Position numbers and translations under genes: made by a program. Below the pieces are notes generated by a model, which did no database searches, had not been told where the DNA came from, and was given only the letters and a program-made list of their open reading frames with translations. From assembly GCF_032062135.1 (NCBI RefSeq), contig NC_092862.1, positions 91,307,176 to 91,371,175 of the forward strand: DNA of 64,000 bases, read 5' to 3'. This document shows, piece by piece, positions 1 to 9,119 of the stretch. The stretch comes from Pyxicephalus adspersus (Eukaryota > Chordata > Amphibia > Anura > Pyxicephalidae). Numbering within the stretch: position 1 is the first letter of the stretch; each line of letters starts with the position of its first letter.

Positions 1-1466
1 AGAAATAATTTTGTTTGGTGACAGTGAGCTCAGTGTTAAAGGTTTGTAGCTTGGCTTTGTAGTCCATGTAGTAGCTGTTTGGTGTGATTGTTGTGCCAGG
101 GTCGGGGGTTGGCAGGGCGGGGGTAGCGGAAGGTGGCAGGAGCAACATTATCCAAAGCCAGGGAAAGAGAGTGGTTTAACATGGTGGCAGCTTCATCTGG
201 GGAGGTGATTTTGGAGAAGGAGGGGCTTAGGGACGCAAGGCAGTTTGAGAAAAGGTTGTGGTCAAGGTTACTGATATCTCACTCCCATTGACCAAATCTG
301 GGATGTGGCAAGGGAGGGCAAGGGTTTGATAGGTTGAAAGTGATAAGGTTATGATCAGAGAGGGGAAATGGTGAGTTGTCAAGGAGGGTGAGAGAAGGTT
401 GCAGAGTTTAGAAAATACCTGGTCTAGAGTGTGCCCGGCTATGTGTGTGGGGCCATTGATGTGCTGTGTGAGTCCAAATGAGGAGGTAATGGAGAGCAGT
501 TTGGCTGAGGAGGGAAGGTTGGACTCATCCATTGCAACATTAAAATCACCAAGGATGAGGGTGGGCAGGTCATGGGAAAGAATGTGTGGGAGCCAGGATG
601 CAAAGTTATCCACAAATTGTGATACTGGGCCAGGGGGCGGTAGACAACAGCAACAATGAGGGGTAAGGGGCTAAAGAGTTGGACAGAGTGGACTTCAAAT
701 GAAGTGAAAATGAGAGAGGGTGGGGTAGAAAGGACTCTGTATGTACAGTTAGGTGAGAGAAGGAGACCCACACCACTCCCTACTTTGTTGCCAGGTCTGG
801 GGGTATGTGTAAAGTGCAGGCCTCCATAGGAGAGAGCAGCAGCAGAGGCAGAGTCAGAGGAGGAAAGCCAAGTTTCAATGAGAGCAAGAAAGTTCAGACT
901 TAGAAAGGGGAAGATTGTTTATGGAGGTTAATTTGTTGCCAACAGATCTGGCATTCCATAGACTGCCAGAGAGAGGGGGTAAGGATTTATGGGTAGGGTG
1001 AATGGGGATGAGGTTAGGAGAAGGGAGTGTCCTGCTGAGAGTATATGGAAAGTGGAGGCTGTTTGGGGGACCAGGGTTGGGTGAGATGTCACCAGAGAGT
1101 ATCAGTAAAGAGGTGCAGGAGCACAGACAGAGAAATAAGAAGAGTGAAGGAGCAGAAAGACAGTGAGTTATCAGACTGGGGAGTACAGGGAGTAGTGCCA
1201 ACAAAGAGAGAGCAGGATGAATAATACATTTTTACAGATAATTGGGAACCATATGCGTACAGTAAACAATGTGGCAAACTGAAGTCCAAAAGAAGCAGTC
1301 CAATAATATGGGTTCAAGTGAGGCTTGTAAACTTGCTGAGTTCCAGGAGTGAAGGATGATGATTCAGTCAAAGAGATGGAATGGTAGCACCAGCAGAGGA
1401 TGTGTTGGAGTCCAGGTGGATAAATCAGTCCAAAGGCAGGAGATGGAAGTGGCAGAGTAAAATAGT
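1..1466 (-). mobile_element. L2/CR1-clade non-LTR retrotransposon, 5' part with endonuclease domain (cut by window edge)
   Basis: The minus strand, read from about 1204 towards 1, gives pieces of an apurinic-type endonuclease. In order they are NARSVGNKL (about 950), the catalytic-type ALIETWLSSSDS (about 870), GVGLLLS, then LILGDFNV and GPTHIAGHTLDQVFS (about 440-560), and a linker that would lead into the reverse transcriptase. The frame changes several times, so the copy is dead. The reverse transcriptase would lie left of the window. Bases 1205-1466 look like its leader but carry no recognisable domain. The GHTLD..FS block is typical of the CR1/L2/Rex group; the exact family is inferred. 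Confidence 0.8.
1067..1093 (-). other. 2A-like (StopGo) peptide motif in the L2/CR1 leader ORF
   Basis: The reading frame that starts at 1204 encodes GDISPNPGP at residues 38-46. It follows a hydrophobic, signal-like stretch at residues 20-37 and precedes the endonuclease domain. The consensus 2A core is D(V/I)ExNPGP, so this copy has Ser where Glu is usual. 2A-like peptides are known in some CR1/L2-type retrotransposons. Whether this variant still causes ribosome skipping cannot be judged from sequence. Confidence 0.6.
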
Positions 1467-1499
1467 ATGTCCAAATCTGTTCCAATTCCGGTGTCAATT

Positions 1500-1850
1500 C
1501 CCTGGATTAATTCCCAATGCACTTGTGATTTGGGCACAAAGAGCTCAATTTTGGTCTCATCTGACCACAACACTTTCACCCAGTTCTCCTCTGGATCATT
1601 CAGATGTTCAGTGGCAAACTGCAGACAGGCCTGTACATGTGCTATCTTGAGCAGGGGGACCTTTCGAGCTCTGCAAGATTTCAGGTCTTCACGGCGCAGT
1701 GTGTTACCAATTGTTTTCTTGGTGACTATGGGCTTAGCTGCCCTGAGATCATTGACATGTTCCCCTCGTGTAGTTCTTGGCTGCTTCATCACCGTTTTTC
1801 ACTGAACCTCTATTGCCTTTTGTTGGGAAGCAGGTAAAGCCTTTTTGAGG
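1500..1850 (-). mobile_element. Tc1/mariner transposase relic
   Basis: The minus strand encodes a Tc1-type segment with EPRTTRGE-like QPRTTRGEHVNDL, then VTKKTIGNTLRRE and ENWVKVLWSDETKIELF. The D in SDE is the first catalytic Asp of the DDE triad. Homology stops after IELF near 1535, where other repeat sequence begins. The second and third catalytic residues and both inverted repeats are missing, so this is a fragment. Confidence 0.85.
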
Positions 1851-1899
1851 GGTCAAATTTTAGCTTTTACAGCAAGTAGGAAACGTAAAACCCATGTTC

Positions 1900-2415
1900 A
1901 ATATCTGAAATCTTTAAATGGTCCGAGAATTGCTCAATGCCACTTTTTAATTCTAATCCAACTGTTGAAAATAGGAACAAATGGCAAGAAACTAAACGCC
2001 AGTTTGATCATTGGTTAATGAAATATGAACAGTACAAGTATAAATTTATACATTTCTATAAACATGGAAAGAAATCTGGGAAAATGATGGTTAAACCTTT
2101 TGTGGCTCATAAAATGTTTTGCTCGATATTTACAAAAGATGGTGATCTTGTGTCACATTCCAAACAAGTGGTAGAGACATTTGCCTCTAAATACCAAACA
2201 CTGTATACAATCAAACAATCTGACAAAGATATTGGTAGTAAATTTTTGGAAGACAGTGCCATTCCTACTTTAGAACCGGCACAGATAGAATATTTAAACT
2301 CATCAATTACTATTGAGGAAATAAGGTCAGTTATAGGTCAAATGGCCATGGGAAAGATACCAGGCCCAGATGGGTATACAATTGATATTTATAAAATGCT
2401 TAGGGAGGAAGTTTC
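1900..2415 (+). mobile_element. L1-clade LINE, ORF2 linker and start of RT (part A)
   Basis: An open frame from 1937 gives the L1 ORF2 region between endonuclease and reverse transcriptase. It contains YKHGKKSGKMM, a FASKYQTLY block, and the RT entry motif MGKIPGPDGYTIDIYKMLREEV. The frame ends at the border of a Ty1/copia LTR at 2416. The next L1 codons (SPVLEELYANMW) are found inverted at 4.8 kb, which shows that one L1 copy was interrupted. Confidence 0.85.
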
Positions 2416-2670
2416 TGTTGCAGAGTATGATTGCTGGGTGCAGTGGAGTCATCCTAGAACAGCCATTGTGGGTTAACAGAAAACTGTCTTTATTAGAACA
2501 TGCATGCAAAAATGGAAGGTCTCCTTACATGGTGAATGACACAGGATATATATAACACATTATAGAAAAAACCACAAGTAAGAATTAGTAACAGCGACAT
2601 CTAGTGTTATAATTACGAACTGCAGCCAATCCAGCAATAGACTAAGCTGTAAAATGTTGTACCTCCAACA
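2416..2670 (-). mobile_element. Ty1/copia 3' LTR, complete (255 bp)
   Basis: On the minus strand the LTR begins TGTTGGAGGTACAACAT at 2670 and ends GCAACA at 2416, giving TGTTG/CAACA termini. A purine tract, GAGAAGGGG (2671-2679), lies directly upstream, as expected for the plus-strand primer. A possible poly(A) signal AATAAA lies inside at about 2490. The left flank GTTTC (2411-2415) is one copy of a 5-bp target duplication. The other copy is GAAAC at 4858-4862, next to the second LTR. Confidence 0.85.
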
Positions 2671-2694
2671 CCCCTTCTCAACAGCTAAGGCTTA

Positions 2695-3118
2695 AGCTAC
2701 GTACACACTTCCAATTATTATCGTTGGTAAACGAACGACGAACGATCCTGCACGATATATGCGAACGATCGTATAGCACCGATCCTGTACATACAGATAA
2801 CGACACGATCGTTCGCAGATATTGTTCACACGATAGATGCGATCGTTTGAACGATACAGGAAGTGACGTGCACCACAGGAAGTGAGCGAACGTTCGTTCA
2901 CCGCGCATGCTCAGACCATGGACGATCAATGAACGACCGTACACACGATAGATGGTCAACGATCGTCGTCCAATCCGATCCGCCGGCCCGGTCATTCATT
3001 TCCAACGACTATCCTCGTTCTTCGGCGTCGTTGGTTACTTTTTTTACGAACGATTTTTGCCCAATCGATCGTTCGTCGTTCATTTCCAACGATAAAAATT
3101 GGAAGTGTGTACGCAGCT
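2695..3118 (+). mobile_element. Harbinger-like MITE, 424 bp, TTA target duplication
   Basis: The termini are inverted repeats: AGCTACGTACACACTTCCAA on the left and the complement of AGCTGCGTACACACTTCC on the right. They are flanked by TTA at 2692-2694 and 3119-3121. The interior is packed with CGATCGTTCG-type palindromes and has no ORF. It interrupts the copia pol frame just before the 3' LTR. A 3-bp TWA duplication suggests PIF/Harbinger; no transposase is present. Confidence 0.8.
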
Positions 3119-3121
3119 TTA

Positions 3122-4467
3122 GTCTTCTTTGTAAGCCTTGAGTGTCTTTCAGCGGTCAGGGGCTTTGTAAGGATATCTGCTGTCATATCTTCAGTCGGGC
3201 AGTAAAGTAACTCAAGAAGTCCCTGTTCCTAAAGATCCCTGAGAAAGTAGTACTTCACATCAATGTGCTTGGTTCTCGAGTTAACTCTTTCAACCTGCGC
3301 AAGTGCAAGGCATTCTTGATTGTCTTCAAAGATTTTTGTTGGTTCCAACTGTGGTTGACCCAAGTCTGTTAACAGTTGTCTCAGCCATATAACTTCTTGG
3401 CTTGCCTGCGCTGCTGCAACGTACTCTGCTTCAATAGAAGATAGTGTAACAGAGAGCTGCTTTCTGCTAGTCCAACTGATAGCACCTCCTGACAGAAGAA
3501 ATAAGTAGCCACTGGTAGATTTTCTGTTGCTGGTGTCTCCGGCCCAGTCGGCATCCACATATCCTGTTAAGGTGCTTTCATCATTCGCTGGTCACTTTAG
3601 CTTGTAGTGTAGTAGTATCCCTTTAAGATACCGAATAATTCGCTTTACAGCATTACAGTCCATCTTACTTGGCATTGAAACCTTTCTGCAAAGGATTCCA
3701 ATAGTTGCTGCAATGTCAGGCCTTGTAGCAACCTTACCTTGTGGTAAGGTACAGCAATTTCCCTATTGCTTTCCTGTACTGAGTATTAGTTGGTAACGGT
3801 GTCTTGGCTATTCAACTCCTTCAAGTAGTTGGCTTCGATGGGACTTTACTGGTTTGGCATTTTCCATTCTGAATGTTTCAATTATTTCTTGTATTTTATG
3901 TTTTTGGTTCAGGAGAAAACTGCCATCTTCCTCTCTCTCAATCTGGATGCCGAGGTAATTCTTTATGTCACCAAGATCTTTGGTCTCAAAGTGCTGATTT
4001 GGGGTTTTCAGTATTTCCACTTCATCTCCTTCTTGCTCAAAACAAATCAAGATATCATCCACATAAATAAGCATGTACACATTGCTTGCCAATTTCTTTG
4101 TGTATAAGCCGGAGGTCTGCTTTACTCCTTTGAAGGTCCTGTTGTGTAAGTACTTCATTTATTTTTATATTCCACGCTCTGGCTGCTTGCTTTAGACCAT
4201 ATATACTCCTGTGAAGTTTGCATACTAGGTCTGACCTTTGTTCATCTTTGAACCCTGGTGGTTGTTCCATGTAGATTTCTACTGTTAACTCGCCGTGTAG
4301 AAATGCAGTTTTCACATCAAAATGATTCACTTGCATTTTCCTCATGGAGGCTACTGTCAGCAGAGTCCTTATTGTAGCGTGTTTGACTACAGGTGCAAAT
4401 GTCTCATCATAGTCCTTCCATATTTTTGAGAATATCCCTTGGCTACAAGTCTTGCTTTGTATTGTTC
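3122..4467 (-). mobile_element. Ty1/copia pol relic: reverse transcriptase and RNase H
   Basis: Reading the minus strand from 4467: EQYKARLVAKGYSQ..YDETFAPVVK opens the RT, then VNHFDVKTAFLHGEL, IYMEQPPGF and SIYGLKQAARAWN, then the RT active site YVDDILI (about 4060). RNase H follows with DADWAGDTSNRKSTSGY (about 3555) and SSIEAEYVAAAQA. TADILTKPL (about 3180) closes pol just before the MITE and LTR. Domain order RT-RNaseH, with integrase upstream, is the copia arrangement. Frameshifts and stops (for example around 3590 and 3800) make it inactive. Confidence 0.9.
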
Positions 4468-4862
4468 AATTGTGCCATCTTTAAAAAACCATTGCAGATT
4501 TACACTATCGAAGGCCTTTTCTGCGTCCATGCTCACCATTGCCACATTTTCCGTAGGATGTATTTAGCATATTCCAATACGGCCAGGACCTTCCTAATAT
4601 TTGTGACTGCTGATCTTCCTTTGACGAAGCCTACTTGCACCGTTGATATTTATTGTGAAAGAAACTTGGCCGATCTATCTGCTATAATTTTAGATAATAT
4701 TTTGGCATCAATATTTAATATTAAAATAGGTCTGTAAGATTTTGGGTATCTGGGCTTCCTATCTTTTTACAGTAAGACCTTAATATATGATTCCCCAACA
4801 GTCGGAAAATAGTGGTTCTCTTGCCACATATTTGCATACAACTCTTCCAAAACGGGGGAAAC
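4468..4862 (+). mobile_element. Inverted L1 ORF2 reverse transcriptase segment (coding strand minus in this arrangement)
   Basis: The coding sense is seen in the reverse complement: VSPVLEELYANMWQENHY, YRPILILNIDAKILSKI, QVGFVKGRSAVTNI, then DAEKAFDSVNLQWFF. This is the L1 RT that should follow the LREEV of part A at 2415. It sits in the opposite orientation to L1 parts A and B. At 4467 it is joined directly to copia RT, within a short AT-rich microhomology. Strand is given as '+' only for the placement; the peptide reads on the minus strand. Confidence 0.75.
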
Positions 4863-5410
4863 TGTTGGAGGTACAACATCTTACAGCTTAAGGTGCGTAC
4901 ACACTTCCAATTTTTATCGTTCCAATCGAACGACGAACGATCGATTGGGCAAAAAATCGTTCGTAAAAAAGTAACCAACGACGCCGACGAACGAGGAAAA
5001 TTGTTGGAAACGAACGACCGGACCGGCGGATCGGATTGGGCGACGATCGTTGAACATCGTTCGTGTGTACGGTCGTTCGTTGATCGTCCATGTTCAGAGC
5101 ATGCGCGATGAACGAACGTCCGTTCACTTTCCTGTCGTGCACATAGTTCCTCTATCGCTTAAACGATCGTATCTATTGTGTGTACAATATCTACGAACGA
5201 TCGTGTCGTTACCTCTATGTGCAGGATCGGTGCTATACGATCGTTCATATATATCGTGCAGGAACGTTCGTCGTTCGTTTTCCGACGATAATAATTGGAA
5301 GTGTGTACGTAGCTTTAGTCAATTGCTGGATTGACTGCAGTTCATAATTATAACACTAGATGTCGCTGTTACTAATTCTTACTTGTGGTTTTTTCTATGT
5401 GTTACATATA
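4863..5410 (+). mobile_element. Ty1/copia LTR, second copy, inverted and truncated, split by a MITE
   Basis: It begins TGTTGGAGGTACAACAT at 4863. After the inserted MITE it continues with the same LTR sequence as 2416-2670, up to about 5410, and then diverges. It lies in the opposite orientation to the first LTR and is preceded by GAAAC, the inverted copy of the GTTTC target duplication. It therefore appears to be the 5' LTR of the same insertion, later inverted. Confidence 0.75.
4891..5314 (-). mobile_element. Harbinger-like MITE, second 424-bp copy, TTA target duplication
   Basis: It has the same length and family as the element at 2695-3118, in reverse orientation. The termini are AGGTGCGTACACACTTCCAA on the left and the complement of AGCTACGTACACACTTCCAA on the right, flanked by TTA at 4888-4890 and 5315-5317. 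It is inserted inside the copia LTR, so it is younger than the LTR. Confidence 0.8.
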
Positions 5411-5477
5411 CCCATTTTGCACTGGTGTGTATGGGACTGTCTTTTGATGCTCTATTCCATTCTGGTTTAAATATTTT
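5411..5477 (-). mobile_element. Ty1/copia integrase fragment
   Basis: The minus strand encodes KYLNQNGIEHQKTVPYTP followed by VQNG. This is the copia integrase-core motif just before the catalytic Glu region. It is only about 22 codons long and lies between the truncated LTR and L1 part B. It keeps the orientation of the copia pol at 3.1-4.5 kb. Confidence 0.65.
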
Positions 5478-5575
5478 AAACATCTTCCTCTGTCATTGAT
5501 AGGAAGAAACCATCCACTTGGATGTCTTTTTCTAAACTACTGTATCCGATGCAAACTATCCCATTATTATTGAAA

Positions 5576-5755
5576 CTCACATAGTTACATAGTAGGTTAG
5601 GTTGAAAAAAAGACATAAGTCCATCAAGTTCAACCACTAGGGAAATAAACACATCCAGGTCCAGAAGAAGGCAAAAAAAAGCCTGGTACAATTTGCTTCA
5701 ACGGGAAAAAAATTTCTTCCTGATTCCATGAGGCAATCAGATGTTGCCTGGATCA
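5576..5755 (+). repeat. Dispersed amphibian-type repeat (5' half)
   Basis: The block starts ACATAGTTACATAGTAGGTT, runs through a 'catcaagttcaacc' core, and ends near 'gaggcaatcagatgttgcctggatc'-like sequence. It interrupts the L1 frame (FSKLLY.../...FIKFQWKG). It resembles a repeat that I recognise from frog genomes. What looks like the other half of the consensus is at about 61,840-61,945. Confidence 0.55.
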
Positions 5756-6653
5756 ACACGGATGTCAATTTGTTAAATAGAGCATTTATAAAATTTCAAT
5801 GGAAAGGCACCCCCCGGAAAGGCACTCGTATTTCAGCCCGTAAACTATATATTCATTATAATAATGGAAGGTGGGTTGAATTTGCCTAACATCGGATTGT
5901 ACAATCTGGTGTGTCTCTCTAGCCACATGATTCATTGGTTGAAAGGCACCACTACTTATTCTAATTATTCTGGAACAAGCTACAGTATATCCTTAGTTTA
6001 CACTAAAATAGCCAAACTACCAGGCTTTTTAAAACATAATATGTTGATCAGAGATATAATTCTTGAAAAAGAACTTGAAAAGATATTAGTAAAAGGCTGA
6101 AGCTTTCAACTTCATTTTCGAGATATTTGCCGATTAAAGGTAATCCAGAATTTCCACAGGGACAACTTCAAAAGGCATTTTATGTATAGGAAACCAAGGG
6201 TTTATGTGTGATGGGAGATTTGATCAAACCGGACATTTCTGGGATATTGCCCCCGCGATTTTTAAAAAATAAGTACTCCTTGCCAGATTGGTCAGTACAC
6301 CCTATTTATTTTATGCAGATACATTAATATAGGATGTCTTTGGTTACTGATGTTTGGGTACATTTCATTCTAATGTGTTTGATAAACTGCTTTCTTTACC
6401 GATACCTTCTAAATCTGCGGTTTTCTCCTTTCTCCAATCTTTTTATTTAACATCTTTGGAAGATACTAAGGATTTTCCATGTTCTAATGTGATGGGGAAA
6501 ATACTGTCTGGATATTTATCGGTTCGTAAATGCATGACTAATGAAAATTGGAAGGAACCCCAATTTAAAATAATGCACAGGGCATACAAAATTTTTTATT
6601 CACAGCCATTTAGTGAATTTCCCAATGTGACGAACTGCCATAAATGTAAGGGT

Positions 6654-6726
6654 CAAGACCACAAATGATGTTTCAAAGAAGGCTTATTACTTATAAGGCT
6701 TCTTTGAAACATAATTTGTGGTCTTG
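6654..6726. repeat. Near-perfect inverted repeat (34-bp arms, 5-nt loop)
   Basis: The left arm 6654-6687 and right arm 6693-6726 are inverse copies with one or two mismatches. They sit inside the Cys-rich end of the L1 ORF2 relic, so the sequence just after CHKCKGQDHK is present twice in opposite directions. Confidence 0.8.
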
Positions 6727-7405
6727 TCCATTAATTTCCTCGTATTGACAACATGTTATTAGATTTATAGCGAAGATTACGGGTTGTACGATCCCTCTTG
6801 ACCCAGTTTTATGTATTTTTGGTAGTTGGGAAGACACTATGGCTCTAGGTCTAAACAGTGGGACTAGAAGATGGGTCAGCATATGTTTGCTGGCAGCAAG
6901 AAGAGCTATTATGGCAGCGTGGATATATACCTGTTCCCCAGTTAGTTTCCAACCTCAAAATTTCCTTGTTACAAATTTTATATAGAGAACTGATGGAGGC
7001 AGATCAAGGGAATGAAACTGGTGTTTTTTAAGTAAATGGCATGCGTTTATTGATAAAGCAATGACAGCTTCTGAAAGAGGTGCTATTTACTTGAAATTTC
7101 AACATTCTACGTGGTATATAACTGAGTGTACTGAATAGCAATAATAATGTACAACAGGAGAAGAAGTTTTCTATATGGATGTAAAGCCTGTACCTGAGTA
7201 TGTTTTTCTTTTTTGTTTATTACTTTATTGTGGTTTTGTTTGTTTTATTTAGGTTTGTTCCTCTTTATTTTTTGTTGAGCCGCTGTTATGATTATTGTTT
7301 TTGTCTAACTATTTGAACTATATGAACGTCCAGAAGGGTTCTGCAATTTTTTATGTACCTTAGGAAGTGAGTAAAAGGTGGATGTGATAAGATATTTGGT
7401 GTTAA

Positions 7406-7605
7406 CCACCTGGCCGTTAAGCCCGAGCATGTTCGGGGTAAAAACTTTTGCAATTTTCGTTAACCCCGAGTTTTTCTCACCAGGTGGTTAAATCGGACAT
7501 ATTTCTGTAACTTACAGGTCTAAAATGTAAAAAAAAAAATTTCATGAAAAACAGTGTAACGCTTTTGGTACAGAAATCTAGACATCAAGTGTAACGCCCA
7601 GGAGG
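7406..7605. mobile_element. Short TTAA-flanked MITE (200 bp), piggyBac-like ends
   Basis: TTAA at 7402-7405 and 7606-7609 flanks inverted ends CCACCTGGCCGTTA and the complement of CCTCCTGGGCGTTA. The right end matches the left end of the larger element at 28,530, so both belong to one family. There is no coding sequence. The TTAA target suggests a piggyBac or Kolobok-type mobiliser (inference). Confidence 0.7.
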
Positions 7606-7609
7606 TTAA

Positions 7610-9110
7610 GATAATCTCTCATTTTTTGGTCTATGATCCCTGATTTGAATGCTTGGTTTATAAGAAAATAGTATTCTCTGTAAAACCCATCAATAACATG
7701 ACCAGATATTTTTTTGTACCAGAGTTATGTAAGATGTTCAGACAGATTTGTTCATAATGGCTTGTATCTAAATGACAATGTGTCCCCCTTTGTCAGAGGG
7801 TTTTATAACAATGTTTTTGTTTTTTCTTTCAGTTTGTGTATGGCCTTCCGTAGATCGGGTGTTAGTTTATCACTTTTGTGGTGGATGTTTGTAATTTATT
7901 TATGTCTTTTTTTGAAATACCAAGGAATGTACAAAAATCACAAACAATAGAAAACATTGTATGATACATCAGACAATGCAAACAAGACATCAGAAACATG
8001 TAAATAGTAACAATTAGTAAAAAACAAACCCGGGCATTTCCATTTTCTAATTTTTCCGGTAGGTAAGAACCTAGGAGCTAGGGGACTAGAAAAGAGGAGG
8101 GATGAGTAGAGAGGGGGAGAAGGGGGGGGGGGGGGGAACAAGGAAAACGAGCAGATTCCATAAATACATACATAACTCCATTACAACAAAAAACACATGA
8201 ATGAACAGTATACATTTAGGGGTGAAGGTGTCAGTTCAGCCAGAGATTGTTGTAGTAGACTAGTACATTCTACAGATGGATGCAGTGATACCAATTTATT
8301 AACGTCTTGAGTTACTAGGTTAACAAAAATTTGTATGAGGGGTTGAGGTAAAAGGTGGGAAGAATGTCGACTTAGGCTGTCCATGAAGGATGGATGAAGT
8401 ATATTCCTCTTGTGTATTCTGGGGACAGGAGTCCCATTGTTCATTTTCCTCTAATAGTTTGTGTAGTATTTTCAATGTTTTAAAATCCTGTGTCCAGTGT
8501 TGAACTGACTGAATTCGGGAGGGTAGTGATAATTTGCTTGATGGTTGAGATTTATCATACATAATTTTAGGAGTTAGGTTTCTGGCAAAAAGATTGATAT
8601 CTTTGACTAGTTCAAATTTATTTAAATCAGTAGTAGGGCAGAACAATAGACCCAATTTGAGCAATTGATTTTCTTCATGTGATAGAAAATAGGATGAAAG
8701 ATTGATAATCACTAATTCTCGCTCTCTGTGGGTAGTTTATTGGGATACATGCCCATGCCCAGACCTCCTGTTTGCGTGGGAGATGGCGTGGGAAGTGGGT
8801 GTAGGTCTAAAAAAAGACTTCTTTGGGATCGCACCTAGGTCAGTTACAGGGATGGAGGAATTGGGAAGGGGCAAAAGGGGTGAAGAGGTGTGAAGGGTGA
8901 GCTGTGACCTGTAATCATTAGCGTTGGTTTGTAGTGTTGTTTCAATTTGATATGCAGATGGGTTGAATGATGAATGGGTAACTGATTCCCTCTGGGACTT
9001 ATGAGTGGTTATTGGGGGTGTAGTGAGGCATGGTCTGCGTTTGGGATTGTCAAAAAAGGTGGGGCTGGGATTGCTCACTTGTCTTTTAATGGCTTGCTGG
9101 GTGTTTGGTA
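7610..9110 (-). mobile_element. Penelope-like retroelement relic (N-terminal part)
   Basis: The minus strand shows a proline-rich leader (9078-8740), then VIINLSSYFLSHEENQLL, LGLLFCPTTD and DINLFARNLTPK (8700-8560). Further down, at about 7950-7620, it shows LRKAIHKLKE, a broken IVIKPSDKGGHIV-type block and AFKSGIIDQKMRDYL. NLSS..GLxFCPT and VIKPSDKGG are hallmarks of Penelope/Neptune ORFs. The RT core is absent. Bases 7950-8180 (a C-rich/G14 tract and A-rich sequence) look like an unrelated LINE 3' end inserted within it. Confidence 0.6.
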
Positions 9111-9119
9111 TAGATACTG

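Larger units (their letters stand above)
5480..7150 (+). mobile_element. L1-clade LINE, ORF2 C-terminal part (part B)
   Basis: Plus-strand frames resume L1 ORF2 after the reverse transcriptase: WMSFSKLLYPMQTIPLL, then FIKFQWKG, GGLNLPNIGLYN (about 5880) and the Cys-rich end CHKCKGQDHK (about 6640). LWSCPLISSYWQHVIRF, PLDPVLCIFGSWEDT and a C-terminal tail to about 7140 follow. It contains a 180-bp repeat insertion at 5576-5755, a quasi-palindrome at 6654-6726 and many frameshifts. Bases 7150-7400 are probably its 3' UTR. Confidence 0.75.
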
